Counted from the first letter of the stretch, positions 51,777 through 60,484 are shown. The stretch: 64,000 nt of DNA from Acidimicrobiia bacterium (GCA_009835395.1 VXXM01000039.1:80943-144942); one strand, 5' to 3'. The notes: generated by a model not told the origin, from the letters alone. Made by a program: numbers and translations.

Positions 51777-52727
51777 ATGCCCGTCCTCGCCTCGGTAATC
51801 GACTGCATCGGCAACACGCCGGTCGTGGACGTGAGCGCGCTCAGTCCCAACCCCGCCGTGCGCATCCTCGCCAAACTGGAGGGTCAGAACCCCGGCGGCT
51901 CGGTGAAGGACCGGGTCGCCCGGTCGATGATCGAGGCCGCCGAGGCCGACGGCACGCTGCGGCCCGACACCACCATCCTGGAGCCCTCCTCGGGCAACAC
52001 GGGCATCGCCCTGGCGCTCATCGCCCGGCTGCGCGGCTACCCGGTCAAGATCGTCCTGCCCGAGAACGTCTCCAGCGAGCGCCGCGACCTGCTGGAGATC
52101 TACGGCGCCGAGATCATCGACTCGCCGGGCGCCGAGGGCTCCAACGGAGCGGTGCGCCGCGCCGAGCGCCTCGCCGCCGAGCATCCCGAGTGGGCCTACC
52201 TGTGCCAGTACGCCAACGAGGCCAACCCGCGGGCGCACTACGAGACCACCGGTCCGGAGATCCTGGCGGACTGCCCCGACATCACGCACTTCGTGGCCGG
52301 CCTGGGCACCGCCGGCACGCTCATGGGCTGCGGTCGCTATCTCAAGGAAAACAAGCCCGACGTGCGGGTCTACGCCGTCGAGCCCCCGGCCGGGGAGAAG
52401 GTGGAGGGCCTGCGCAGCCTCGACGACGGCTACATCCCGCCGGTCTACGAGAACTGGGGCGGCAACGAGCTGCTGGACGGCAAGCGCATCGTGCGCACCC
52501 GCGAGGCGCTGGAGTACACGCGCCGCCTGGCCACCGAGGCGTCGCTGTTCGCCGGCATCTCCAGTGGGGCCGCCCTGGCCGGGGCCTGCCGGGTGGCCGA
52601 GCGCATCGACGCCGGCGTGATCGTCTTCGTGGCCGCCGACGGCGGCTGGAAGTACCTCTCGACGCGCGCCTGGACCGACCCCATCGACGAGGTCGTCGCC
52701 CGGGCGGACCGGATCATCTACTTCTGA
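51777..52727 (+). CDS. cysM: CysM-type cysteine synthase
   Basis: A 316-aa fold-type II PLP enzyme. The PLP lysine is in NPGGSVKDRVARSMI at about residue 44, the substrate loop is EPSSGNTGIALALIA, and the phosphate loop is AGLGTAGTLMG. The C-terminus DGGWKYLSTRAWTDPIDE matches the CysM group of mycobacteria, which uses O-phosphoserine and a thiocarboxylated carrier rather than O-acetylserine with sulfide. Its neighbour Mec-like peptidase supports the same view. ATG 51777 has a modest upstream site. A hairpin follows downstream. Confidence 0.88.
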   Translation: MPVLASVIDCIGNTPVVDVSALSPNPAVRILAKLEGQNPGGSVKDRVARSMIEAAEADGTLRPDTTILEPSSGNTGIALALIARLRGYPVKIVLPENVSSERRDLLEIYGAEIIDSPGAEGSNGAVRRAERLAAEHPEWAYLCQYANEANPRAHYETTGPEILADCPDITHFVAGLGTAGTLMGCGRYLKENKPDVRVYAVEPPAGEKVEGLRSLDDGYIPPVYENWGGNELLDGKRIVRTREALEYTRRLATEASLFAGISSGAALAGACRVAERIDAGVIVFVAADGGWKYLSTRAWTDPIDEVVARADRIIYF

Positions 52728-52745
52728 GCGGGCCCCGGAAAGGGG

Positions 52746-52773
52746 CCGGCCCCGGGTTGGAACCCGGGGCCGG
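52746..52773. terminator. strong GC hairpin between convergent genes
   Basis: A perfect 13-bp inverted repeat with a 2-nt centre lies between cysM (plus) and the 5'-nucleotidase gene (minus). It can act for both directions. No T-run is seen. Confidence 0.65.
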
Positions 52774-52797
52774 TCTCGGTTCGGAAGCGGGGAAGGA

Positions 52798-54657
52798 CTA
52801 GCCGGTGGGCTGCTCGGCGGGCGGACCCATGTCGTCGTCCATCTCGCCGTCGTCCATCTCGTCCGCGGAGGAATCGAGGATCGTCACGCGGCCCTCGCCG
52901 CCGGCCGGGTACTGCTCGGCCGTCACGACGCCGCCGAGGGCGTCGGTGAGGTAGTCGGCCAGCGTGCGCTGGTCGTTGATGCCCAGCTTGGTGTGTGGCA
53001 GATCGGCGGCCGGGAAGCAGTCGCCGCCGCCGGCGAACCAACTCACCGTCGTCATCACGACCGGGTCACCGGGCACAACCTCGCCGTCCTCCACGATGAC
53101 CGTGCCGTCGTCGAGGACGATGCTGCGCACCCGGGCGCCCTCGTGGCCGACCAGGGCGCAGTCGTCGCTCTCACGGTCGATCTCGCGGCCCGGCATGCCG
53201 ATGTCGATCACCAGGCTCATGCCCGCCACCTGCGAGTACTGCCCGCAGGTGCCCGGGATGCAGTCGTAGGAGACCTCCATCGCCTCCTTCAGCCGTTCGC
53301 GGGTCATCTCGAAGGTGACCATCACGTTGTTGAACGGCGAGATGTCGAAGGTCGTGGACTCGCTGAGGTCGCTGCCGGCGGGAATGATGGAGTCGTTGCG
53401 GATGCCGCCACCGCCCTGGATGGCGATGTCCGGCGTCGCGGTGCCGTACTCCTCGGCCCGCTGGGTACCGACCCACAGCGATGCGTCGGCGACCAGGTTG
53501 CCCTGGTTGGTCTCGCGCGTGCGGACCTGCGAACGTCGACCGTCCAGGTCCACCTCGGTGGTCGCCAGGATGTTGCTGTCCAGCGCCGCCACGGCTGCCG
53601 CCAGCGGCTCCTCGACCGACGCCAGCACGTCGGGGTCGGGGGTCTCGTCGAGGCTCACGCCCACCGAGCGGCCCGCGGCCGAGACCACGTTGCCGTCGGC
53701 GTCGAAGCTGACGACGAGCTCGCCGATGCAGCGGTAGCCGCCGGGTGCGGTGACGACCGGCACGGTGTTGCCGTCGGCGTCGGTTGCCTCCTCCGGGTAC
53801 GGGCCGTAGGTCTCCTCCTCGGGCAGGCAGGTGCTGGTGTCGCTGCGCAGCATCGCGTCGCTGCCGCCGCCGATGGCCACGTCGACGCCGGAGATGGAGG
53901 CGAGCGCCTCCACGTCCTCAGCCACCTGCTGCAGGTGGCTGATGAGGACGATCTTGTTGACGCCGGCCTCGGTGAGGGAGGCCACCTCGGCGTTGACCGC
54001 CTCGGCGACGGCGGACACGACGGCGTTGCGCGGCGCGGAGATCGCTCCCAGCATCGGGGTGATGGCGCCGATGACGCCGACCCGGTCGCCGCCGGTCTCC
54101 ACGATGGTGCTGCGGGCCAGGCGGCCGGCCTCGACCATCGCCACGAGAGCCGGCTCGGCCGACACGTCGAGGTTGGCCGACAGGAAGACGACAGGCGGGT
54201 CGAAGCCGCCGAAGAACTCCGCGGCCACGTCGGGGCCGAAGTCCATGTCGTGGTTGCCGACCGCCATGGCGTCGTACAGGCCGCTCAGGCCGATGGAGTC
54301 GTAGAAGGGAGCGCCTCGCTCCAGGCTGACGTTCCACTCCTTGGACGCCAGGAAGTTGTCGCCGGCGGTGACGGTGAGCACCCCGTCGGTGGTGGCGCCC
54401 TCCTGCAGGGCCCTCATGGCGGTCACGAAGCGGGCGATGCCGGGGAAGCCCCTGTCGGGGTTGTGCAGCAGCTTCGACTCGCCGTCGTTGTTGTGCAGGA
54501 TGGTGAGCGTGTAGGCCGCGTTGTCCTGCGCGTTCAGCGCGGTCGGAGCCAGCGCCGTGACCGAGACGAGCAGCCCGAGCGCCGCCAGGACGACGGCGGG
54601 CTTCCGCCAGTTGATTCGATGGTTCTTTCCCCTAGTGGGGAGGCGTTTTTGGGTCAT
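52798..54657 (-). CDS. secreted 5'-nucleotidase/UshA-family metallophosphatase
   Basis: A 619-aa exported enzyme of the 5'-nucleotidase/2',3'-cyclic phosphodiesterase family. A signal peptide (VVLAALGLLVSVTALAPTA) precedes the metal-binding N-terminal domain (TILHNNDGESKLL, AVGNHDMDFGP, KIVLISHLQQ) and the C-terminal substrate domain (IQGGGGIRNDSIIPAG, FDISPFNNVMVTFEMT). Two canonical metal-ligand sites differ: the usual NDxHG is NDGES, and the usual GGHxH is GGGSD. The metal site may therefore be altered. A C-terminal acidic tail (DEMDDGEMDDD) is present. The start at ATG 54657 fits a leaderless transcript. Extracellular phosphate scavenging is the family role. Confidence 0.86.
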   Translation of the reverse strand: MTQKRLPTRGKNHRINWRKPAVVLAALGLLVSVTALAPTALNAQDNAAYTLTILHNNDGESKLLHNPDRGFPGIARFVTAMRALQEGATTDGVLTVTAGDNFLASKEWNVSLERGAPFYDSIGLSGLYDAMAVGNHDMDFGPDVAAEFFGGFDPPVVFLSANLDVSAEPALVAMVEAGRLARSTIVETGGDRVGVIGAITPMLGAISAPRNAVVSAVAEAVNAEVASLTEAGVNKIVLISHLQQVAEDVEALASISGVDVAIGGGSDAMLRSDTSTCLPEEETYGPYPEEATDADGNTVPVVTAPGGYRCIGELVVSFDADGNVVSAAGRSVGVSLDETPDPDVLASVEEPLAAAVAALDSNILATTEVDLDGRRSQVRTRETNQGNLVADASLWVGTQRAEEYGTATPDIAIQGGGGIRNDSIIPAGSDLSESTTFDISPFNNVMVTFEMTRERLKEAMEVSYDCIPGTCGQYSQVAGMSLVIDIGMPGREIDRESDDCALVGHEGARVRSIVLDDGTVIVEDGEVVPGDPVVMTTVSWFAGGGDCFPAADLPHTKLGINDQRTLADYLTDALGGVVTAEQYPAGGEGRVTILDSSADEMDDGEMDDDMGPPAEQPTG

Positions 54658-54680
54658 GGCGGGACTATAGAACGATCGTT
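54655..54680 (-). promoter_or_regulatory. likely promoter with palindromic operator
   Basis: On the coding strand, TATAGT lies 6 nt before the ATG at 54657, so transcription would begin at or near the start codon (leaderless). Immediately upstream, at 54671-54680, lies AACGATCGTT, a perfect 10-bp palindrome resembling TetR-family operators. Regulation by such a protein is inferred. Confidence 0.45.
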
Positions 54681-54822
54681 TGAACTTTGCTTGCGCGGCG
54701 GGGCGCGAACCGGTGTCAAATCGATATCCGCCGGCTCGGCGATCGTCGCGACGAGGTTGCAGCCTCGAAGTCCGGCGTAGCCTTTGCGCCGATCACCGCG
54801 GACCGAACGGAGGACGCCGGGA

Positions 54823-55554
54823 GTGAGACTCGACGGAAGGCGACCCGACGAACTGCGGCCCCTGTCGTTCGCCCGCGACTACACCGAGATGGCCGGCGGC
54901 TCGGTGTTGGTGACACTGGGCCGCACCCGGGTTCTCTGCACGGCCTCGGTGAGCGACGACGTGCCCCGCTGGATGCGCGGCCGGGGAACGGGCTGGGTGA
55001 CCGCCGAGTATTCGATGCTGCCCGGCAGCTCGCCCGAGCGGGTGGATCGCGAGGCTCGCAGGGGTCGTCAGTCGGGCCGCACCCAGGAGATCCAGCGGCT
55101 GGTGGGCCGCTCGCTGCGGGCCGTCTGCGACATGGCCCGCCTCGGCGAACGGTCGGTGACGGTCGACTGCGACGTGCTGCAGGCCGACGGGGGCACGCGT
55201 GTGGCGTCAATCTGCGGCGGGTACATCGCCCTGCACGACGCCCTCAGCCGTGCCGGCCTGCCCGGCGCGCACCCGCTGACGGACGCCTGCGCAGCCGTGT
55301 CCGTCGCCGTGGTCGATGGGCGGGCGGTGCTGGACCCCGACTACCGCGAGGACGTCGGTGCCGACGTCGACATGAATGTCGTCATGACTGGTGCCGGGGA
55401 CCTCATTGAGGTGCAGGGCACCGCCGAGGGGGTTCCGTTCGGCCGCCCGATGCTGGACGAGTTGATGGATCTCGCCGGCACCGGGATCGCCGAGATCGTC
55501 CGCCGCCAGCGCGAGTCGTTGAGCGCCCCGCCGGCCGAACGCCCGGGGACGTGA
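54823..55554 (+). CDS. rph: ribonuclease PH
   Basis: A 243-aa phosphorolytic RNase that trims tRNA 3' ends. Motifs are RPDELRPLSFARDYTEMAGG, WVTAEYSMLPGSSPER, GRSLRAVCDMARLGERSVTV and DCDVLQADGGTRVASICGGY. Start GTG 54823 follows GGAGG about 8 nt upstream, and the length matches the family. The rdgB gene starts at GTG 55551, sharing a 4-nt overlap with the rph stop, an arrangement common in actinobacteria. It is expressed divergently from the 5'-nucleotidase gene. Confidence 0.95.
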   Translation: MRLDGRRPDELRPLSFARDYTEMAGGSVLVTLGRTRVLCTASVSDDVPRWMRGRGTGWVTAEYSMLPGSSPERVDREARRGRQSGRTQEIQRLVGRSLRAVCDMARLGERSVTVDCDVLQADGGTRVASICGGYIALHDALSRAGLPGAHPLTDACAAVSVAVVDGRAVLDPDYREDVGADVDMNVVMTGAGDLIEVQGTAEGVPFGRPMLDELMDLAGTGIAEIVRRQRESLSAPPAERPGT

Positions 55555-56210
55555 GCGAACTCCCCACCTTCGTGGCCGCCACGGCCAACCCCAACAAGCT
55601 CATCGAGATGCGGGCCGCTCTGGACGGGGTGGCGACGCTGGTGGAGCGCCCGGCGGGGCTCGGTGACGTACCCGAGGACGGCGACACGCTGGAGGCCAAC
55701 GCCCGCATCAAGGCTGTCGCTGTCGCCACTTTCGTCGGCGCGCCGGCGCTGGCCGACGACACCGGCCTGGAGGTGGACGCCCTCGATGGCGCCCCCGGCG
55801 TCCACTCGGCGCGCTACGCCGGTGCGGGTACCGGCGACGAGGCGAACGTGGCGAAGCTGCTGGCGGCGCTCGCCGGGGTCGCCCCACCACGGCGCACCGC
55901 CCGCTTCCGCACGGTCGTGGTGGCGCGCTGGCCCGACGGGCGCGAGCTGTCGGCGGACGGGGTCGTGGAGGGCAGCATCGCCCGCTCGCCGCGGGGCGGC
56001 CGTGGCTTCGGCTACGACCCGGTGTTCGTGCCCTCGCCCGGTCGACTGACGTTTGCCGAGATGAGCCTCGACGCCAAGGGCGCAATCAGCCACCGAGGGC
56101 GCGCCCTGCGGGAGCTGGCACGGCTCCTGGCCGCGACCGCCGCCCCCGGTGCGCGGCCACCCGATGCTCGCGACCCTCGGAGCGGGCCCGCCGGGGGAGC
56201 GGACCGCTAG
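55551..56210 (+). CDS. rdgB: dITP/XTP pyrophosphatase (RdgB/HAM1)
   Basis: A 219-aa nucleotide-sanitising enzyme that hydrolyses dITP and XTP to monophosphates. Motifs include VAATANPNKLIEMRAAL at the N-terminus, ADDTGLEVDALDGAPGVHSA, GFGYDPVFVPSPGRLTFAEM and SHRGRALRELARLLA. The last 25 residues are a Pro/Arg-rich tail. GTG 55551 overlaps the rph stop. The stop overlaps the convergent histidine kinase stop by 4 nt. Confidence 0.94.
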   Translation: MSELPTFVAATANPNKLIEMRAALDGVATLVERPAGLGDVPEDGDTLEANARIKAVAVATFVGAPALADDTGLEVDALDGAPGVHSARYAGAGTGDEANVAKLLAALAGVAPPRRTARFRTVVVARWPDGRELSADGVVEGSIARSPRGGRGFGYDPVFVPSPGRLTFAEMSLDAKGAISHRGRALRELARLLAATAAPGARPPDARDPRSGPAGGADR

Positions 56211-57478
56211 CCGCTGCCCTCGCCGCTGCCGGCGGCGGGAAGCCTGACGACGATCTCGGTGAACTCGCCGGGCTCGGACTCGGCCGACATGGAACCGCCG
56301 TGCTCGCGGACCACGTCATTGGAGATGCTGAGTCCTAGGCCCGTGCCCGTCCCCGACGGCTTCGTCGTATAGAACGGGTTGAAGATCTTGTCCATGGAGT
56401 CGGCGGGGATTCCGGTTCCGTTGTCCCGGATGCTGATGACGACCTCGTCGCCGGCCTGCTCGGTGCTCAGCCAGAGGGTCGGCTGGTAGGAGTCGTCGTC
56501 CCCGTCGAGCAGTCGCCGCTTGTCGCTCATGGCCGAGCAGGCGTTGCTGACGATGTTCAGGAACACCCGCCCCATGTCGTCGGGCACGACCTCCAGCTCC
56601 CCGACGTCGGGGGCGTAGCTCCCACGGATGTCGATCTCGAAGTCCTCGTCACGGGCACTGGCGCTGTGGAAGGCGATCGTGGCCCTCTCACTGAGGAGGT
56701 TGTTGATGTCGACGGACTGGCGCTCCCCGCCGCCGTGCCCCATCGTCACCATGTCACGGACGATCCGGTCGGCGCGATCCCCATGAGACCGGATCCGTCG
56801 CAGGTTGTCGGTCAACTCCCCGGTGGCTCCGACGATCGCACGGCGGCTGTCATCGGAGAGGTCGGCCGCCCGCTGGTCGATCTCGTGGCGCAACTCGGCG
56901 ACGAGGTCCTCGGACGCCTCGGCGAAGTTCTTCATGAAGTTGAGGGGATTCCGGATCTCATGGGCCACCCCGGCCGTCAGTTCGCCGAGCTCCACGAGCT
57001 TCCGGCGCAGGATGATCCGATCCTGCGTCTGCCGCAGCTCCGCCAAGACCCGCTCCAGCTCGTCGTTCTTCTGCTGCAGGCTGTTGGAGAGCTCGCGCAC
57101 CAGATCCAACTGCAGGGCTTCGATCGACCGTTGCCGCAGCCGCTCCAGCGCCTTGGCCGCCTCGTTCACCTCGTCGTTGCCGCTGAGCTCAACCGTGTAG
57201 TCGAGGTTGCCTGCGCCCATCTGACGGATCCAGATCTCCAGTTCGACGGTGCGGATGCCGGTGTGCACGAAGCGGTACAGGGCCAGAACAGTCAGACCGA
57301 GGCACGAAGATGCCAGGACGAGCAGCAGCCCGTGGCCGCTCCTGGCCGCGTGCCAGAGCACGAGGACCTCTACCACGAGCATCAGCATCATGGCGAGGAG
57401 CATCTGCACCGACTTGCGCTTGAGGCTGAAGCGGGCGACCGGTGGCCTGTGCTCACTGGGGGTCGACTTGGGCGCCAT
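56207..57478 (-). CDS. sensor histidine kinase
   Basis: A 423-aa membrane kinase. Two helices (SVQMLLAMMLMLVVEVLVLW, LLVLASSCLGLTVLALYRFV) bracket a very short loop. A HAMP-like segment with IRQMGAGNLDYTVELSGNDE follows, then a coiled coil, the HisKA motif VAHEIRNPLNFMKNFAE near residue 176, and the HATPase boxes NIVSNACSAM, DNGTGIP, FYTTKPSGTGTGLGLSI. The start ATG 57478 is chosen over the upstream reading because it has GGAG and begins close to the first helix. No response-regulator gene is adjacent. The signal is unknown. Confidence 0.88.
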   Translation of the reverse strand: MAPKSTPSEHRPPVARFSLKRKSVQMLLAMMLMLVVEVLVLWHAARSGHGLLLVLASSCLGLTVLALYRFVHTGIRTVELEIWIRQMGAGNLDYTVELSGNDEVNEAAKALERLRQRSIEALQLDLVRELSNSLQQKNDELERVLAELRQTQDRIILRRKLVELGELTAGVAHEIRNPLNFMKNFAEASEDLVAELRHEIDQRAADLSDDSRRAIVGATGELTDNLRRIRSHGDRADRIVRDMVTMGHGGGERQSVDINNLLSERATIAFHSASARDEDFEIDIRGSYAPDVGELEVVPDDMGRVFLNIVSNACSAMSDKRRLLDGDDDSYQPTLWLSTEQAGDEVVISIRDNGTGIPADSMDKIFNPFYTTKPSGTGTGLGLSISNDVVREHGGSMSAESEPGEFTEIVVRLPAAGSGEGSG

Positions 57479-57551
57479 GCTCTCCGTTCCTCGGTTTCCC
57501 AATCGACCACCAGGTTGATCGCGGCACGCACGTCGCGAAGCCCGCCGGCGG

Positions 57552-57636
57552 TGCGCCAGGTGGGATTCGAACCCACACGAGCCGAAGCTCACAGGGACCT
57601 AAACCCTGCACGTCTGCCGGATTCCGTCACTGGCGC
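57552..57636 (-). tRNA. tRNA-Leu (anticodon TAG)
   Basis: An 85-nt class II tRNA. The acceptor stem GCGCCAG pairs with CTGGCGC, the anticodon loop TTTAGGT sits in a CAGGG/CCCTG stem, a long variable arm GAGCTTCGGCTC is present, and the T-arm GTGGGTTCGAATCCCAC is canonical. CCA is not encoded. It reads leucine CTA-type codons. It lies between a histidine kinase gene and clpP. Confidence 0.95.
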
Positions 57637-57698
57637 GGGGCGTGGCCCGCGATCAGATTATCGGTAGCCTGCGCGCAGGACGTCCGGGAGGTGAACCG

Positions 57699-58319
57699 GT
57701 GGAACTGTCAGGTCTTTCTCTGCCGGGCGCGCCCGACGCCACCCGCAACGAGGACGCCAACAGGCGCGACGGCTCCCAGGACATCTTCCAGCAGTTGCTG
57801 CGCCAGCGGATCGTCTTCCTGGGGCGCGCCGTCGACGACGAACTGGCCAACTCCATCACCGCCCAGTTGCTCTACCTCGAGGGCCAGGACCGCAACCGGG
57901 ACATCTGGCTCTACATCAACTCGCCGGGCGGCTCGATCACCTCGGGAATGGCCATCTACGACACCATGCAGTTCGTCACCCCCGACGTGGGCACCATCTG
58001 CATGGGCCTCGGCGCCTCGATGGCGCAATTCCTGCTGTGCGCCGGCGCCCCCGGCAAGCGTTACGCCCTGCCGCACGCCCGCATCCTCATGCACCAGCCT
58101 CACGGCGGGGTGCAGGGTCAGGCCTCCGACATCGCCATCCAGGCCGAGCAGATGACCTACATCAAGAAGATCCTGGCCGAGCGCATCTCCGAGCACACGG
58201 GCCAGCCGGTGGACCAGGTGGAGGCCGACTTCGATCGGGACCGCTGGTTCACCGCCGAGCAGGCCAAGGAGTACGGCATCATCGACGAGGTGATCGCCGG
58301 CCGCGGCGAGATCCGCTGA
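57699..58319 (+). CDS. clpP: ATP-dependent Clp protease proteolytic subunit
   Basis: A 206-aa serine protease of the ClpP tetradecamer. The catalytic Ser is in GLGASMAQFLL, the His in MHQPHGG, the Asp in EADFDRDRWF. The N-terminal segment DGSQDIFQQLLRQRIVFLG is typical of ClpP. GTG 57699 is favoured by GGGAGGTGA about 6 nt upstream; the frame opens 19 codons earlier. A weak 7-bp hairpin (58324-58341) follows. No clpX or second clpP is adjacent. Confidence 0.95.
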   Translation: MELSGLSLPGAPDATRNEDANRRDGSQDIFQQLLRQRIVFLGRAVDDELANSITAQLLYLEGQDRNRDIWLYINSPGGSITSGMAIYDTMQFVTPDVGTICMGLGASMAQFLLCAGAPGKRYALPHARILMHQPHGGVQGQASDIAIQAEQMTYIKKILAERISEHTGQPVDQVEADFDRDRWFTAEQAKEYGIIDEVIAGRGEIR

Positions 58320-58323
58320 CCCG

Positions 58324-58341
58324 CCCGGCCTCCCGGCCGGG
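58324..58341. terminator. short hairpin between convergent clpP and rpe
   Basis: CCCGGCC, loop TCCC, GGCCGGG: a 7-bp stem just after the clpP stop and before the rpe stop on the other strand. No T-run is present, so a weak terminator at most. Confidence 0.4.
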
Positions 58342-58368
58342 TCTCCTCAAGCCTGTTCCGGTGATCGC

Positions 58369-59055
58369 CTAGCTGGCGCGGGCGGCTTCGGCCAGGCTGC
58401 GCAACTCCGCCACTGCGGCGGCCAGGCCTTCGGGATGGCCGAAGACGGCGCTGCCGGCCACGAAGACGTTCGCCCCGGCGGCGGCCGCACCCGCCACGGT
58501 GCCCGCGCCGATGCCGCCGTCCACCTCCAGGTCGATGTGGCGACCCGACTCCTCGATCATGCGGCGCACCTCGGCGATCTTGGGTTCCATGGTGGCGATG
58601 TACTTCTGGCCGCCGAAGCCGGGGTTCACCGTCATCACCAGCACCATGTCGGTGAGGTCCAGCACCTGCGCCACGGCGGTGGCCGGCGTCGACGGGTTGA
58701 GCGCAACACCCGCGGCCGCACCCAGTCCGTGAATCTGCTCGAGAGTGCGGTGCAGGTGCACGCACGCCTCGGCGTGCACGATGAGCAACTCGCATCCTGC
58801 GTCCACGTAACGCGACGCCAGCGCCTCGGGGCCCTCCACCATGAGGTGCACCTCGAACGGCAGCGACGTGTGCGGGCGCGAGGCGGCGATGACGTCGGGC
58901 CCGAACGTGATGTTCGGCACGAAGGCGCCGTCCATCACGTCCCACTGGATGCGGTCGGCGCCGGCCGTCTCGAGCGCGGCGCAGTCCTCGCCGAGCCGGC
59001 TGAAGTCGGCGCTGAGGGTGGAGGGCACGATGTGGATCGGCGGGTTCGTCGTCAT
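58369..59055 (-). CDS. rpe: ribulose-phosphate 3-epimerase
   Basis: A 228-aa TIM-barrel enzyme that interconverts ribulose 5-phosphate and xylulose 5-phosphate in the pentose phosphate pathway. Motifs are STLSADFSRLGEDCAALETA, WDVMDGAFVPNITFGP, VHLMVEGPEALASRY, VMTVNPGFGGQKYI and DLEVDGGIGAGTVAGA. Metal-ligand residues (H in VHLM, D in MDG, D in EVDGG) are present. It lies 32 nt downstream of pcm in the same direction. Confidence 0.96.
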   Translation of the reverse strand: MTTNPPIHIVPSTLSADFSRLGEDCAALETAGADRIQWDVMDGAFVPNITFGPDVIAASRPHTSLPFEVHLMVEGPEALASRYVDAGCELLIVHAEACVHLHRTLEQIHGLGAAAGVALNPSTPATAVAQVLDLTDMVLVMTVNPGFGGQKYIATMEPKIAEVRRMIEESGRHIDLEVDGGIGAGTVAGAAAAGANVFVAGSAVFGHPEGLAAAVAELRSLAEAARAS

Positions 59056-59087
59056 GGCGGACCGGGGAGGGACAGAGCGCCGTCAGG

Positions 59088-59777
59088 TTACTTCCCGGTC
59101 GCCCGCACACCGGGGAGCAGCGGGACGAAGGCCACCGGCAGCAGGCCGGCGCAGCGCCGGGCGTCGCCGTCCGGTGCCCCGTCGCCCGGTTCGGACTTCT
59201 CGTAGAGCGCCAGCTGCTGGTCCCGCGAGGCGTTGCCGACGGGCGCCACGAGCCGGCCCCCCGGGGCCAACTGGTCGAACAGCGCCTGTGGCACGGCGGG
59301 TGCCGCGGCGGAGAGGAAGACGGCGTCGTAGGGCGCACCCGGCGGGTGGCCCTCCGCCCCGTCGGCCCACACCACGGTGACGTTGCCGTAGCCCAGGGAT
59401 TCCAGCCGCTGCCGAGCACCGGTCGCCAGGCGCTCGATGCGCTCCACCGCCACCACCTCGGCCGCCAGCCGGCTCGCCACCGCCGCCGCGTATCCGGAGC
59501 CGGCGCCGATCTCCAGGACCCTGTCGCCGGCTGCGAGCCGCAACGCCTCCAGGGTGACGGCCACGACGTAGGGCTGCGACACGGTCTGGCCGAACCCGAG
59601 GGGCAGCGCCCGGTCGGCGTAGGCACTGCGACGCTGGGCGGACGGCACGAACGCCTCCCGGGGCACCGAGCCCATCGCCTCCAGCACCCGCTGATCGCGC
59701 ACGCCTCGCCGGGCGAGGTCGCGGCGCACCATCTCCGCCCGGTGGGCATCGAACTGCGGTTGTGGTCGGGCCTTCAT
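59088..59777 (-). CDS. pcm: protein-L-isoaspartate O-methyltransferase
   Basis: A 229-aa SAM-dependent methyltransferase repairing isoaspartyl residues. Motifs are VRDQRVLEAMGSVPREAFVP, GQTVSQPYVVAVTLEALRL, the SAM loop VLEIGAGSGYAAAVAS and VEVV-type strand AAEVVAVERIERLA. ATG 59777 starts after a G-rich site; the longer frame upstream runs into the repeat-rich intergenic region. Its 3' end is followed by rpe. Confidence 0.92.
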   Translation of the reverse strand: MKARPQPQFDAHRAEMVRRDLARRGVRDQRVLEAMGSVPREAFVPSAQRRSAYADRALPLGFGQTVSQPYVVAVTLEALRLAAGDRVLEIGAGSGYAAAVASRLAAEVVAVERIERLATGARQRLESLGYGNVTVVWADGAEGHPPGAPYDAVFLSAAAPAVPQALFDQLAPGGRLVAPVGNASRDQQLALYEKSEPGDGAPDGDARRCAGLLPVAFVPLLPGVRATGK

Positions 59778-59860
59778 GGCGCTGGTCCCCCCGGTGAGTC
59801 GAGCAACAGGACCCCGGTCGGCGGCTCCGCGGCGCAACAACTGAACTCGACGGTACCACC

Positions 59861-59957
59861 GGCCTCCGCGTCGTCATCCCGGCCTCCGCGTCGTCATCCC
59901 GGCCTCGGAGTCGTCAATCCGGCGCCCGAGTCGTCATTCCGGCGGAGGCCGGAATCC
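59861..59957. repeat. tandem 20-bp repeats ending in a palindromic element
   Basis: Two exact copies of GGCCTCCGCGTCGTCATCCC (59861-59880, 59881-59900) are followed by two diverged copies (59901-59940). The array ends in a perfect 8-bp inverted repeat with a 4-nt centre (59936-59955). It lies in the divergent spacer between pcm and thpR. The palindrome resembles dispersed intergenic elements (GTCATTCC...GGAATCC type) seen in many genomes. Confidence 0.75.
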
Positions 59958-60001
59958 AGTGCCAGGCTCGCCGGCCGCCGCGGATTCCCTACTGTGGGGC
60001 C

Positions 60002-60484
60002 GTGCCCCGCCTGTTCGTGGCTGTCTGGCCGTCGAGCGAGGCCTCGGAGGTTCTCGCCGGACTGCCCCGTCCCGACCTGCCCGGCGTCCGCTGGACCGCC
60101 CCGGAGCGCCTGCACGTGACGATGCGGTTCCTGGGCGACTGCGACGAGGGCGAGGCCGCGGCGGCTCTGTCCGGGTTGCGCCTGTCGAGGACCGAGGTGG
60201 TCTTGGGCCCGGCCGTCGAGCGGCTGGGCCGGGCGGTGCTCGTGGTGCCGGCCCGTGGCCTCGACGAGCTGGCGGCGGAGATCATCTCCGCAACTCGTCA
60301 CATCGGGCAGGCCCCGCCGGATCGGCCCTTCACGGGCCACCTCACCGTCGCCCGCTACGGGGGCAGGCCGCCGGACGGCTACGCGCCGCCGGTCCACGCC
60401 GCCTTCACAGCCACCGAGGTCGCCCTCGTCCGCAGCGACCCGCCCGGCACCTACCGGAACGTGGCCACCTTCGCCCTGCACTGA
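60002..60484 (+). CDS. thpR: RNA 2',3'-cyclic phosphodiesterase (ThpR, 2H family)
   Basis: A 160-aa 2H-family phosphoesterase that opens 2',3'-cyclic phosphates in RNA. The two catalytic HxT motifs are RLHVTMRFLG near residue 38 and GHLTVARYG near 117. The N-terminal strand MPRLFVAVWP and the C-terminal strand VRSDPPGTYRNVATFALH complete the fold. GTG 60002 is the start. It is divergent from pcm across a repeat-containing spacer. Confidence 0.9.
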   Translation: MPRLFVAVWPSSEASEVLAGLPRPDLPGVRWTAPERLHVTMRFLGDCDEGEAAAALSGLRLSRTEVVLGPAVERLGRAVLVVPARGLDELAAEIISATRHIGQAPPDRPFTGHLTVARYGGRPPDGYAPPVHAAFTATEVALVRSDPPGTYRNVATFALH

